This document shows positions 24,065 to 33,066 of a DNA stretch of 38,545 nt, piece by piece. The position numbers and the translations under genes are program-made. Where the stretch lies: contig JAGQLL010000002.1 of NCBI GenBank assembly GCA_020429395.1, positions 1 to 38,545 on the forward strand, given 5' to 3'. Numbering within the stretch: position 1 is the stretch's first letter; each line of letters begins with the position of its first letter. This DNA is from Candidatus Dojkabacteria bacterium (GTDB lineage: Bacteria; Patescibacteriota; Dojkabacteria; B142; OLB20). The notes beneath the pieces are model-generated. The model made no database searches. It saw only the letters and a list, made by a program, of their open reading frames with translations, and had not been told where the DNA came from.

Positions 24065-24092
24065 CTACTAGTTTTTATCGAAAGAGGGCACC

Positions 24093-25190
24093 ATGGATGA
24101 TTTTGATAAGTATAACAAAGAGATCGTAGCCCAATTGCCATTATTGGAAGACTTCTTCTATGATCTTATAAACAATAATTATTCAGAGAAAACGGTGTCT
24201 AACTATCAGAGGGATTTATTAGTTTTCGCTAGTTTCTTATACTCACAGAAATTAAAATTTGATGACATTGGAAAATTAGATCTAATTAAATATAAAGACT
24301 ATTTACGTAATGGTAAATACTTAAAAGATTTAAAATTTCTCTATGATGGAGAAAAAGATGAGGTTAATCCTGAAAATCCACTTCCTGAAACGCAACACAA
24401 AGAATCGAGCCCTAAGGCATCTAGAAGGCTTTCAATGTATCAAGGTAGACTTGGAAGTCGCAGTGTAAACCGAATGTTATCAGCTTTAAGGAGTTATTTC
24501 AGATTTTTAACAGATGCTGATGAAAAAGTTCCAATTCCTGCTGACGCGATAAAATTAATTAAAACTGAAAAAGTTGTTTCAAATGTTGCAGACTTAGACG
24601 AATTAATTTCATTAATTGAGTCTCCAGAAAATTTTGAAAATAAAAAAAATGTTCGTTACAGAAATCGTGCAATGTTGGAATTATTATTTTCAACTGGAAT
24701 GAGAATTTCAGAACTTATCAATTTGAACCTTGAAGATTTGAAACTCGACGAGTCCAAAAAAGTTATACAAGATGACAGAATCTTTATTACCGGAAAAGGA
24801 AAAAAACAAAGATTTGTATATCTCACTGAGCGTGCAAAACATTATCTAGAAAGGTATTTGATGACCCGGGATGATGATTTTAAGGCACTATTTATTCCTT
24901 ATAGAGGTTCTCGTCTAGGTACCGAGAACCCATATGCTGTAAGGGTTTCTGTAAATTATCTGCAATATAAAATTAAACAATATAGGAATCGACTTGGTAT
25001 AAACATACCTACATCCGCACATAGCTTGAGACATGGGTTTGCAACGTATCTGTCAGAGAATGGCGCGAATCCGGCGTCAATTCAACGACTTCTTGGACAT
25101 GAATCTTTGCAAACGACAAGTCGATATGTACACACAAGCGACCGAGTCGCACAAAAATCTCACAAACAATTCCATCCACTAAAAGAGTAG
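24093..25190 (+). CDS. Xer-type tyrosine recombinase/integrase
   Basis: A site-specific recombinase of the XerC/XerD/integrase family, probably resolving chromosome dimers. The catalytic set is complete: R204 (STGMRISEL), a Lys near 235 (GKGKKQR), H310 and R313 (HSLRHGF), H336 (LGHESLQTTSRY) and nucleophile Y345. The N-terminal SAM-like DNA-binding domain is interrupted by an extra charged segment at about residues 74-118, which explains the 365-residue length against about 300 for XerD. It is the only gene here with a clear Shine-Dalgarno-like AAAGAGGG before its ATG. It forms its own unit: a promoter and long leader in front, and a terminator that overlaps its stop codon. A mobile-element integrase is less likely because no other mobile genes are nearby. 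Confidence 0.88.
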   Translation: MDDFDKYNKEIVAQLPLLEDFFYDLINNNYSEKTVSNYQRDLLVFASFLYSQKLKFDDIGKLDLIKYKDYLRNGKYLKDLKFLYDGEKDEVNPENPLPETQHKESSPKASRRLSMYQGRLGSRSVNRMLSALRSYFRFLTDADEKVPIPADAIKLIKTEKVVSNVADLDELISLIESPENFENKKNVRYRNRAMLELLFSTGMRISELINLNLEDLKLDESKKVIQDDRIFITGKGKKQRFVYLTERAKHYLERYLMTRDDDFKALFIPYRGSRLGTENPYAVRVSVNYLQYKIKQYRNRLGINIPTSAHSLRHGFATYLSENGANPASIQRLLGHESLQTTSRYVHTSDRVAQKSHKQFHPLKE

Positions 25191-25209
25191 GGATCCCCTA
25201 CTCTTTTTA
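25181..25209 (+). terminator. Strong intrinsic terminator overlapping the recombinase stop codon
   Basis: A perfect 12-bp stem is formed by AAAAGAGTAGGG (25181-25192) and CCCTACTCTTTT (25196-25207) around an ATC loop, continuing into a T-run. The TAG stop of the recombinase (25188-25190) lies inside the left arm. Because the arms end in A4/T4, it could also stop greA transcripts arriving from the opposite strand. Confidence 0.9.
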
Positions 25210-25248
25210 TTTATGTTAGTTAGAAATGATTGTCGTTTTAGGCTTTAT

Positions 25249-25674
25249 TTAGACTGCAGATACTTCTAAAATCTCGATAACCTGCTTACCTGCTGGTGTA
25301 TCAAGTTCTACATAGTCCCCTGCTCTATTGCCATCTAGTGCCAGTGCTATTGGTGATTCTGTTGATATATATCCATTCTGAGTATCAACTTGTGTAGGAT
25401 GTACAACCTTGAATTCGCGCGTACTGCCATTTATACTGACTTTGTACTGTTGTCCAAATGTCTTTGGTAATTCAGTATTCTTCAATGAATCTAATAAGGT
25501 ATCGATTGATTGTTCAAGATAATCCTTCTTGTCTAACAATTCATGCAAGACCGCAGAATCATCTGCATCGTTTTCTTTACGATCTCTTTCGATTTGGGTT
25601 CCAATAGAGTCAATTTGTTTTTTTAAGTCTTGTATCTTTGCAAGTATTTCTTCTCTTGATTTTGCCTTCTTCAT
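25249..25674 (-). CDS. greA: Transcription elongation factor GreA-like
   Basis: GreA enters the RNA polymerase secondary channel and stimulates cleavage of backtracked RNA. From this start the protein has 141 residues, somewhat short of 158. The N-terminal coiled coil (about 1-68) has an acidic tip, KENDADDS, where GreA normally has GDLSENAE. The C-terminal FKBP-like domain shows GYISTESPIALALDGNRAGDYVEL. The frame is open to an ATG at 25740, but those 22 extra residues do not resemble GreA and would run through a terminator hairpin, so I place the start at MKKAKSREE. It lies downstream of gyrA behind its own promoter candidate and an attenuator-like leader. Confidence 0.85.
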   Translation of the reverse strand: MKKAKSREEILAKIQDLKKQIDSIGTQIERDRKENDADDSAVLHELLDKKDYLEQSIDTLLDSLKNTELPKTFGQQYKVSINGSTREFKVVHPTQVDTQNGYISTESPIALALDGNRAGDYVELDTPAGKQVIEILEVSAV

Positions 25675-25689
25675 GTTTTGTTTGTAAAA

Positions 25690-25719
25690 AATAAAAAAAC
25701 CTCTCGTCTTTGAGAGGTT
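25690..25719 (-). terminator. Intrinsic terminator in the greA leader
   Basis: On the minus strand AACCTCTC (25719-25712) and GAGAGGTT (25705-25698) form a perfect 8-bp stem with a six-base loop, followed by T7, A and T6 (25699-25686 region). It points toward greA and ends only about 20 nt before its ATG. It either ends gyrA transcripts or acts as an attenuator. Confidence 0.75.
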
Positions 25720-25751
25720 AAATACAGGGAAAGTATTCACCTCTCAGGTGA
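25711..25751 (-). promoter_or_regulatory. Alternative-pairing segment (candidate antiterminator) of greA
   Basis: A hairpin TCACCT-GAG-AGGTGA is formed at 25751-25737 on the minus strand. Part of its 3' side, TGAGAGGT (25746-25739), is an exact 8-nt complement of ACCTCTCA (25718-25711), the left arm of the downstream terminator plus one base. The two pairings exclude each other, giving the 1:2, 2:3, 3:4 logic of attenuators. Confidence 0.45.
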
Positions 25752-25800
25752 TTAGTGATTTATTCATAATAAAAATTTGTGTGCAACAACTATGCCTCAT
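25744..25800 (-). CDS. Possible 18-codon leader peptide before greA
   Basis: On the minus strand an ATG at 25800-25798 opens an 18-codon frame, MRHSCCTQIFIMNKSLIT, that stops with TGA at 25746-25744. That stop lies inside the first hairpin of the attenuator-like leader. An AAGGA-like sequence lies about 14-18 nt upstream, a poor distance. Short frames arise by chance in any leader, so this rests on position alone; adjacent Cys codons are the only notable composition. Confidence 0.2.
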   Translation of the reverse strand: MRHSCCTQIFIMNKSLIT

Positions 25801-25834
25801 TTCTTTTTCTGTTTTCCTTTATATATCACAACGA

Positions 25835-25865
25835 ATTATATAACGTTGTTTGAAAGTAATGTCAC
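25835..25865 (-). promoter_or_regulatory. Candidate greA promoter
   Basis: On the minus strand GTGACA (25865-25860) precedes TATATAAT (25842-25835). Read as TATATA the spacer is 17 nt, and as TATAAT it is 19 nt. It lies in the 142-nt gap after gyrA and would give a leader of about 150 nt containing the hairpins and the short frame. Confidence 0.45.
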
Positions 25866-25882
25866 AAATAATACAATTTTTT

Positions 25883-28477
25883 TTATACAATAGCAATAGC
25901 GCTCACCTCATCGCCCTTCTCTAGGGACATTAGGCGTACTCCTGCAGTTTGTCTACTTCGTTCTGGAAGGTCATTAGTTGGAGTTCTGAGTGCTTTTCCA
26001 ACCTTACTTATGATTAGTAAATCCAATCCAGGATGATCAAATATTCTTGCTGTGGCTAAATATCCAGTTTTTTTATTTATTCTCGCTGCATATACCCCCT
26101 GCCCTCCTCTTTTTTGTCTAGGGAATTGCGACAATTTGCTCACCTTACCATAACCATTTCTTGAAATTGTTAGTAATAAATCTTCTTGATTACGAACCAC
26201 ATCCATTGCTATAACAAAGTCTCCGGGGTTTTTAAACAGAATTCCACGTACACCCATTGTGTCTCGTCCCGTAGGTCGAACATCTTTTTCGTGGAAGCGG
26301 ATTGATCTTGCTTGTTCAGTAATAAGAAGAACTTCATCATCTCCATTTGTAGGTTTTACCCAAGCTAATTCGTCTTCTTTCGATAACTTAATAGAGATTA
26401 AGCCATTTGTTCTAATATTGCTAAAATCTTCGATGGCTGTTTTCTTTACTGTTCCTAATTTAGTAGCCATGAAAAGATATTTGTATGGTTTTTTCTCACG
26501 TTTTTCTTCTCCTTCCTGAATAGTGTCTTCGTCATATAGCTTCCCATCTTCTCGTTTGCTCAATATGCTAGTCACAAGTTCGTTCTGATCAATGTTTATC
26601 AAATTGATAATTGCTTGTCCTTTTGCTGTTCTACCAAACTCAGGTATCTCATATACCTTCTTGAAGAATACTCGTCCTCGATTTGTGAAAAATAAAATAT
26701 CATCATGTGTGGAACAACTTAAAATATGAGAAACACCATCGTCTTCTTTTGTTCCCATACCGGTCTTACCTTTTCCACCGCGTTTTTGTTGTTTATAAGT
26801 ATTTTCATTAATTCTTTTTATGTATCCTTGTTCGCTCACAGTAACAAAAACATTTTCTTTGTGTATCAAATCCAATTCCGAGAATTCTCCAACTTTGCCT
26901 TTATGCAACTTTGTCCTTCTCTTATCTGAAAGCCTTTCTTTAAGTGATGTAAGTTCTTCATCAATAGTTTTTATAACCATATCTGGTGTTGTAATTAATT
27001 TGATCAGTTCTGCAATTGTTTTCTTTATTTGCTGATATTCTTCTTCAATTTTTTGTCTTTCAAGTGCGGCAAGTTTTCGAAGTTGCATATCAAGAATTGC
27101 AGTTGCTTGAATTTCACTTAAGGCAAATTTCTTAATTAAATTAGTTTTAGCAGTATCTGCATCTTTTGAACTTCTGATTGTATTGATTACTTCATCTAGA
27201 TTGTCTAGGGCAATCATCAAACCTTCGAGAATATGTTCCCTTTCTTTTGCTCTAGCAAGATCAAATTCTGCTCTTCTAATAATTATTTCCTGTCTATGAG
27301 TTATAAATAATTCGAGAATTCTTTTTAGGTTTAGTAATTTGGGTTCACCATTAACCAATGCTAACAGGTTCATATTGAAAGTTGTTTGCATTTCGGTATA
27401 TTTGTACAGCTTGTTCAATACAGTATTTGGGTTTCCATCTTTTTTGATATCAATTACAACTCTAATCGTTTTAGTTGATTCGTCTCGTAAATCTGCAATA
27501 CCTATAATCTTTTTATCTCTGTGAAGATCTGCAATTTTTATTACTAGATTAGATTTATTAACCTGATAAGGAAGTTCGGTTACTACAATTCTAAATTTAC
27601 CTCCGGCTCTTTCTTCAATATGTGCTACTGCTCTCATTAACACTCTTCCTCTTCCCGTGGCATATCCGCGAATTATTTCTGCCTGATCGTACATCTCCGC
27701 TCCTGTAGGGAAATCCGGCGCAGGGATAAATTTCACTAGGTCTTCGATTGTCGTTGATGAGATGAATTCAGGAAATCTATTTTTTGGTAATTTTTGTAAA
27801 TCCTCAACAGTTCTAATATCTTTGGCATACTTTAAGTCAAGTTGGCTATAATCAAATTCATTCCCGATTTCAATCATAGACTTCATACCATCTACAATTT
27901 CTCCTAAATTATGAGGAGGGATTTTTGTTGCCATACCGACAGCAATACCTTCTGCACCATTTAGTAATAAGTTAGGTAGTAAGGATGGTAATAAATTTGG
28001 TTCTGAGTAACTTCCGTCGTAAGTTGGTATGAAATCAACAGTATTCTTGTCTAGATCCTGCAGAATTTCTAAAGCATTTTTCCCAAGCCTTGATTCTGTA
28101 TATCTCATGGCTGCAGCAGTATCACCATCGATTGAACCGAAGTTTCCTTGGCCATCGATAAGTGGATATCTGAAACTGAAATCTTGAGCCATACGGACCA
28201 TAGCGTCGTATACAGCAGTATCACCGTGAGGATGGTATTTACCGATTACTTCTCCAACTGTTCTAGCAGATTTTTTATAACTCTTGCTTGGTAAGAAACC
28301 TTGTCGATACATAGCGTAAAGGATTCTCCTTTGTACTGGTTTTAGACCATCTCTTACTTCTGGGAGTGCTCTTGCAACAATAACGCTCATGGCGTAATTG
28401 ATGTAAGAAGTAGACATCTCATCTACAATGTTTCTTGAATTTATTGTTCCTGTAATTTTTTGATCTTGATCTGCCAT
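25883..28477 (-). CDS. gyrA: DNA gyrase subunit A
   Basis: GyrA is the DNA-cleaving subunit of gyrase. The 864-residue protein has catalytic Tyr126 in [12 protein letters not shown] and the quinolone-pocket segment [17 protein letters not shown], with Thr87 and Asp91 at the positions equal to E. coli Ser83 and Asp87. The breakage-reunion and coiled-coil domains are complete. The C-terminal beta-pinwheel contains the GyrA box as QKRGGKG, which identifies GyrA rather than ParC. It starts 10 nt after the gyrB stop, on the same transcript. Confidence 0.97.
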   Translation of the reverse strand: MADQDQKITGTINSRNIVDEMSTSYINYAMSVIVARALPEVRDGLKPVQRRILYAMYRQGFLPSKSYKKSARTVGEVIGKYHPHGDTAVYDAMVRMAQDFSFRYPLIDGQGNFGSIDGDTAAAMRYTESRLGKNALEILQDLDKNTVDFIPTYDGSYSEPNLLPSLLPNLLLNGAEGIAVGMATKIPPHNLGEIVDGMKSMIEIGNEFDYSQLDLKYAKDIRTVEDLQKLPKNRFPEFISSTTIEDLVKFIPAPDFPTGAEMYDQAEIIRGYATGRGRVLMRAVAHIEERAGGKFRIVVTELPYQVNKSNLVIKIADLHRDKKIIGIADLRDESTKTIRVVIDIKKDGNPNTVLNKLYKYTEMQTTFNMNLLALVNGEPKLLNLKRILELFITHRQEIIIRRAEFDLARAKEREHILEGLMIALDNLDEVINTIRSSKDADTAKTNLIKKFALSEIQATAILDMQLRKLAALERQKIEEEYQQIKKTIAELIKLITTPDMVIKTIDEELTSLKERLSDKRRTKLHKGKVGEFSELDLIHKENVFVTVSEQGYIKRINENTYKQQKRGGKGKTGMGTKEDDGVSHILSCSTHDDILFFTNRGRVFFKKVYEIPEFGRTAKGQAIINLINIDQNELVTSILSKREDGKLYDEDTIQEGEEKREKKPYKYLFMATKLGTVKKTAIEDFSNIRTNGLISIKLSKEDELAWVKPTNGDDEVLLITEQARSIRFHEKDVRPTGRDTMGVRGILFKNPGDFVIAMDVVRNQEDLLLTISRNGYGKVSKLSQFPRQKRGGQGVYAARINKKTGYLATARIFDHPGLDLLIISKVGKALRTPTNDLPERSRQTAGVRLMSLEKGDEVSAIAIV

Positions 28478-28487
28478 TTGTTGATTA

Positions 28488-30431
28488 TTAAATATCTACT
28501 GTTGCTTCTTTACTATGAGTTTGGATAAATTTCTTTCTAGGTGCAACTTCTGCTCCCATTAAAATATCAAAAATTTTATCGGATTCTTCTCCATCTTCGA
28601 TACGGATTTGTTTAAGTGTTCGACTATTTGGATTCATCGTTGTTTGCCATAATTGTTCTGGATTCATTTCTCCAAGACCTTTGAATCTTTGAATACTTTT
28701 TGGTGACTTCTTAGCGGCTTTTAATTGTGCTGTTAGCTCTTCTAATTTGGAGTCATTAGCTACCCAGTAGTTTTCGTCTTTATTAATTTCTACCTTGTAC
28801 AAAGGTGGCTGGGCAACGTATAGATATCCCTTTTCGAGGATAGGTTTCAAGTGGCGATAAAAAAGTGTCAAAACAAGTGTTGTTATATGTTCTCCATCCA
28901 CATCTGCATCATTCATAAGTACAATTTTATGATATCGAAGTTTCTCAATATTCATTGTGTCCGAAATACCAGTTCCTAGGGCAATTACTAAGTCTTTAAT
29001 CTCTTTATTGTTCATGATTTTATCCAGACGATATTTCTCAGTATTAAGAGGTTTTCCTCTTAATGGGAAAATCGCCTGTGTATTTCTATCACGAGCTTGT
29101 TTTGCAGATCCTCCTGCAGAATCTCCCTCTACTATGAATAATTCGGAAATGGTAGGATCTTTACTTGAGCAATCAGCGAGTTTCCCAGGTAAGCTTCCAC
29201 CATCAAGTGCACCTTTTCTGATTACAGCATCACGCGCAGCCTTGGCTGCTTTACGTGCTTTGTTAGAAAGTACTGCTCTTGAAATAATATTTTTGGCATC
29301 TTGAGGATTTTCACCCAGGTAGGTTTTGAGAGATTCTTCTACAACTTTTCTGACCGCTTGAGTAACTTCTGGATTATTAAGTTTAATTTTTGTCTGTCCT
29401 TCAAATTGTGGATCGTGAATTTTGACTGAGACAATAGCTGTAAGACCTTCACGAGTATCGTCTCCACTTAGTTTGAGATCTTTCTCTTTGTCTGTAGCTA
29501 TTGTAGAGAAGTAATCATTTAGACTTTTAGTCAGAGCAATCCTGAAACCTGAAAGATGTGTTCCTCCTTCAGGATTGTGAACGTTGTTTGCGAAAGCTAG
29601 AACTCTTTCTTGTAGGTCGGTTGTGTATTGCACTGCAACTTCGACATCAACATTGTCTTCAGTCTTATGTACATAGAAAATATTTTTATTTACAGGTTTG
29701 TATGAAGAATTGATTTGCTTTATGTAGGATTTCATACCATTCTGGAAGTAGAAAGCATAATGCCTAGGAATATTCGTCTCCCCTCCTCTATCTTCGTCAT
29801 CTCGGTCATCACGGACTATGATTCTAACTCCAGCTGTCAAATATGCTTGTTGTCTGAAGCGTGTATGAAGTTTTTTGATACTAAACTGTGTGGAGGTAAA
29901 GATGGAGTCATCAGGTTGGAATGTGATTCTAGTTCCAGATTCATCTGATTTGCCAACAACAGATACTTCTTTTAAAGGTTTTCCAATTTTGTACTCTTGC
30001 ATATAGTGTTTGCCATCTTTGAAAACCTCTGCTTTCATATACGTACTGACAGCATTTACTACTGAAAGTCCTACTCCGTGTAATCCAGATGATACTTTGT
30101 ATGAAGATTCGTCAAATTTTCCTCCTGCGTGAAGTGTTGTGGCAGCAATTTCTAGAGCGCTCACCCCTTTTACAGGATGAATATCTACTGGAATTCCACG
30201 ACCATTGTCAGAAACACTTATTGAACCATCTTTGTTTAAATTAATTTCAATCTTATCTGCATATCCACCTAAGGCTTCGTCTATCGAGTTGTCTACAATT
30301 TCGTAAACTATGTGATGTAAACCAGTAACATCAGAGTCCCCAATGTACATAGCAGGTCTTTTACGAACAGCTTCTAGTCCTTCTAGGATTGTGATAGATG
30401 AAGCATTGTAAGAATTATCCTTTTTGCTCAT
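28488..30431 (-). CDS. gyrB: DNA gyrase subunit B
   Basis: GyrB is the ATPase subunit of gyrase. The GHKL ATP site shows [26 protein letters not shown] and [14 protein letters not shown]. The transducer domain follows, and then the TOPRIM domain with [18 protein letters not shown] and [15 protein letters not shown]. The C-terminal [19 protein letters not shown] is standard. The 647-residue length is the short GyrB form without the E. coli insertion. It lies 45 nt after the delta'-like gene and 10 nt before gyrA. Confidence 0.97.
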   Translation of the reverse strand: MSKKDNSYNASSITILEGLEAVRKRPAMYIGDSDVTGLHHIVYEIVDNSIDEALGGYADKIEINLNKDGSISVSDNGRGIPVDIHPVKGVSALEIAATTLHAGGKFDESSYKVSSGLHGVGLSVVNAVSTYMKAEVFKDGKHYMQEYKIGKPLKEVSVVGKSDESGTRITFQPDDSIFTSTQFSIKKLHTRFRQQAYLTAGVRIIVRDDRDDEDRGGETNIPRHYAFYFQNGMKSYIKQINSSYKPVNKNIFYVHKTEDNVDVEVAVQYTTDLQERVLAFANNVHNPEGGTHLSGFRIALTKSLNDYFSTIATDKEKDLKLSGDDTREGLTAIVSVKIHDPQFEGQTKIKLNNPEVTQAVRKVVEESLKTYLGENPQDAKNIISRAVLSNKARKAAKAARDAVIRKGALDGGSLPGKLADCSSKDPTISELFIVEGDSAGGSAKQARDRNTQAIFPLRGKPLNTEKYRLDKIMNNKEIKDLVIALGTGISDTMNIEKLRYHKIVLMNDADVDGEHITTLVLTLFYRHLKPILEKGYLYVAQPPLYKVEINKDENYWVANDSKLEELTAQLKAAKKSPKSIQRFKGLGEMNPEQLWQTTMNPNSRTLKQIRIEDGEESDKIFDILMGAEVAPRKKFIQTHSKEATVDI

Positions 30432-30476
30432 AAAATTACATCGTTAGTGAAAGTAGTTATTCTAGCATAAGCTCGA

Positions 30477-31139
30477 CTAATATTTCATATTAATTACCAT
30501 ATTTTCTAAAGCGAGCCTTTTAGATGTATTACCAGATATCATTATAGATGTTTGGTCTACCAAATCAATGTTTTGTCTAAGTTTTGTATTTGAGTGGTCT
30601 TTTTCAAGCTGCTTTTGTAGTGTTGATAGCAAGTTAAATAAAAATGTTTTTATATTCTTGTTTTGTTCGATTGCGTTTTTTTCAGAAAAAAGATCCTCAA
30701 TATACTTGAATTGTTGAGTTCTGCTCAGCATCATAAAATTTGAATCTTCGGATGATCTTGCTACCTTTGTGTCTTGGATAATTTCGCATCTGGACAACAC
30801 TGTTGGCAGAAGATTTGAAGGATTGGCAAGTGTTAATGCTATGAAGCAGTTGTCATTTGGTTCTTCTAATAGTTTTAAAATTGAGTTTTGTGCTTCTACT
30901 GTGAGTAGATCGGCATTTTGAATAACTGCGAACTTGTTTGGACTGCTGTAGGGTTTTACGCTAAACCACTCTTTCAGCTTCCTCGTTTTATCAATTCCAA
31001 TAGACTGTTTCTTGTCAGCGGGTTCGACGCATAGAAAGTCAGCATTCATATCATCAATTTGGAACTTTGAACATAATGAATTAATAGTTTCATTGATAAA
31101 ATCTATTTGATTTGAAGAAATGATGTACGACTTAGACAT
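30477..31139 (-). CDS. DNA polymerase III delta'-like clamp-loader protein, minimal
   Basis: Related to the clamp-loader delta' subunit (HolB), which helps load the sliding clamp. KFAVIQNADLLTVEAQNSIL followed by KLLEEP (residues 69-94) and TVLSRCEII with the SRC motif at 116-118 are diagnostic. The protein has only 220 residues. The N-terminal P-loop segment and the zinc-binding Cys module are missing, so it cannot bind ATP in the usual way; delta' itself is normally inactive as an ATPase. The C-terminal helical collar is reduced. It starts the gyrB-gyrA run on the minus strand, divergent from pilB. Confidence 0.82.
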   Translation of the reverse strand: MSKSYIISSNQIDFINETINSLCSKFQIDDMNADFLCVEPADKKQSIGIDKTRKLKEWFSVKPYSSPNKFAVIQNADLLTVEAQNSILKLLEEPNDNCFIALTLANPSNLLPTVLSRCEIIQDTKVARSSEDSNFMMLSRTQQFKYIEDLFSEKNAIEQNKNIKTFLFNLLSTLQKQLEKDHSNTKLRQNIDLVDQTSIMISGNTSKRLALENMVINMKY

Positions 31140-31252
31140 AAAATTAAAACAATATACAAGTTAGTAGATTAATTAATAGAAAAATTTTTGAATAAAAGGT
31201 AGACTATAGTTACATCTAATTTTAACACTTTAAGGGTCAAAAGACACAGTAA

Positions 31253-33049
31253 ATGAACGATACAACTGCCCAAACAACTCCTGTTCTAACTGGTACGGAC
31301 TCTTCGAGTTTGGCTAATACTGATAATTTTAATCTCCAACAAAACGAACTGGTTTCAAAATTAATTGAGAATGGAATTGTATCAAAAGAAAAGTTTGATT
31401 CTGCAAAAGTAAAAGCGCTTACCAGCGGTAAAAGCATAGAAGATGTCCTTATTCAAGACCGAATTGTTTCCTCACAAGATTATTACAAAATTAAAAGTGA
31501 AATTTACAACATCCCGTTCATAAACATCGCTGAAAAAAGAATTCCAGTTGAAATATTAAATATTTTTTCCAAAGATATTGCGAAGAAGAATCAAGCTGTT
31601 TCATTTGAGGAAACTCCAGATGTAGTTAAAGTTGCCATGGTTGATCCCCTTGATTTGCAAAAAACAAGGTTTCTTACCACCATCATTGGCAAGAAAATTG
31701 AGCCATATTTCACAGATCCTGTTTCGATCAAAACAGTTATTGATACTAGGTACGGAGCACAGATTAGTAGTGAGGTGGATGAAGCTCTAGAAGATGTTGC
31801 AGATATTATCGATGTCACAGGAGATGGAGACTTTAGTAATGAAGACATTACGTCTGCCCCAGTTGCAAAAATAGTAAATATGATCCTCGAATATGCGGTA
31901 AAACATAAAGCATCTGATGTACATATCGAACCCAGAGAGTCAGGCATAATTGTAAGATACAGAATGAGTGGAGTTCTATCCGAAAAACTAAACTTTCCTA
32001 AAAAACTTGAGAAACCCGTTGTTGCTAGGATTAAGATTCTTTCAAACCTAAAAATTGATGAGCATAGAGTCCCACAGGATGGTAGATTCCAAATTAAAAT
32101 GGACAATCATATCGTTGATATCCGTGTCTCAATTATGCCATCTGTATACGGAGAAAAAGTCGTTTTGCGTTTATTGGAAAGAGGTGGGAATGCTATTAGT
32201 TTTGACAATACTGGTATTAGAGGACAAGCAAAAGAGGATTTCTTATTAGGTCTAAAGAAAACTCAAGGAATTATATTAGTTACCGGTCCAACCGGTAGTG
32301 GTAAGACGGTTACCCTTGCCTCCTCTCTCATGATTCTCAACAATCCTGAAGTAAATATTGTAACTCTAGAAGATCCCGTTGAAATCAGAGTTGAAGGAAT
32401 TACGCAAATTCAAATAAATGCTGATATTGGTCTAACTTTTGCAAATGGGCTCAGATCTGTACTTAGGCAAGATCCTGATATTGTGATGGTTGGAGAAATT
32501 CGTGATCAAGAAACAGCTAGACTTGCAGTTCAGGCTTCATTAACAGGACACTTAGTCTTGGCAACTTTGCACACAAATAATGCAGCCGGCGCGATTCCTA
32601 GATTAATTGATATGGGTATTGAACCGTTTTTATTGGCTTCCACCATAAATGTAGTAGCAGCACAAAGATTGACAAGAAAAATTTGTGAAAACTGCAAGAT
32701 GGAATATATGGCAAGTGCTGAGCAGATCGAAGAAATTGAAAAAGTACTTTCAGATGTTCCAGGGTTTGATTTTACAAAACTTTTAAGGCAGAATAATAAT
32801 AAGCTTGTATTATATAAAGGAAAAGGATGTCCTGAATGCGGAGATAGTGGTTATAGAGGAAGGATGGGAATATTCGAAGCATTTTCAGTAGATGAAGATG
32901 TTATGGGTTTGATATCGGATTCTGCTGTGGCAAATGATATCGAGAAACTTGCTGTTAAGAAAGGAATGATCACTATGGTTCAAGACGGATACATAAAAGT
33001 ATTAGAAGGAACGACAACAATTGAAGAAGTTCTTCGTGTAGTTAATTAA
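31253..33049 (+). CDS. pilB: Type IV pilus assembly ATPase PilB (GspE family)
   Basis: PilB powers pilus extension from the cytoplasmic side of the membrane. The 598-residue protein has a MshEN-like N-terminal domain (about 30-165) and SDVHIEP near 221-227. Walker A GPTGSGKT is at 345-352, the Walker B region is DPDIVMVGEIRD at 407-418, and a His-box GHLVLATLHTN follows. Two zinc-binding Cys pairs are present, at 478/481 and 526/529 (CPECGDSGYRGR). All features point to an active assembly ATPase. It heads the pilus operon, with pilT 17 nt downstream. Confidence 0.95.
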   Translation: MNDTTAQTTPVLTGTDSSSLANTDNFNLQQNELVSKLIENGIVSKEKFDSAKVKALTSGKSIEDVLIQDRIVSSQDYYKIKSEIYNIPFINIAEKRIPVEILNIFSKDIAKKNQAVSFEETPDVVKVAMVDPLDLQKTRFLTTIIGKKIEPYFTDPVSIKTVIDTRYGAQISSEVDEALEDVADIIDVTGDGDFSNEDITSAPVAKIVNMILEYAVKHKASDVHIEPRESGIIVRYRMSGVLSEKLNFPKKLEKPVVARIKILSNLKIDEHRVPQDGRFQIKMDNHIVDIRVSIMPSVYGEKVVLRLLERGGNAISFDNTGIRGQAKEDFLLGLKKTQGIILVTGPTGSGKTVTLASSLMILNNPEVNIVTLEDPVEIRVEGITQIQINADIGLTFANGLRSVLRQDPDIVMVGEIRDQETARLAVQASLTGHLVLATLHTNNAAGAIPRLIDMGIEPFLLASTINVVAAQRLTRKICENCKMEYMASAEQIEEIEKVLSDVPGFDFTKLLRQNNNKLVLYKGKGCPECGDSGYRGRMGIFEAFSVDEDVMGLISDSAVANDIEKLAVKKGMITMVQDGYIKVLEGTTTIEEVLRVVN

Positions 33050-33066
33050 TTAAAAAAGCTTAAAAT

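Larger units (their letters stand above)
23695..24092. other. 398-nt gene-free region before the recombinase
   Basis: This is the longest stretch without a gene in the window. I see no tRNA, tmRNA, SRP or RNase P signature and no open frame with family resemblance. It contains a promoter candidate at 23928-23955 and, in the resulting leader, hairpin-forming sequences at 24004-24064. No clear terminator follows the DUF5656-like gene. I could not identify a dif-like 28-mer for the recombinase by eye. Confidence 0.6.

Noticed and set aside
23695-24092. A structural RNA gene (tmRNA, RNase P, SRP or 6S) or a dif site in the large gap
   Set aside because: None of the conserved core sequences of these RNAs, and no clear 28-nt dif-like palindrome, could be found by eye.
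25675-25740. Longer GreA start at the ATG at 25740
   Set aside because: The 22 extra residues do not resemble GreA and are encoded across the terminator hairpin; the start at 25674 matches the family better.
31591-32106. 171-residue minus-strand frame inside pilB
   Set aside because: It mirrors pilB codon structure and lacks any recognisable motif; pilB is clearly the real gene.
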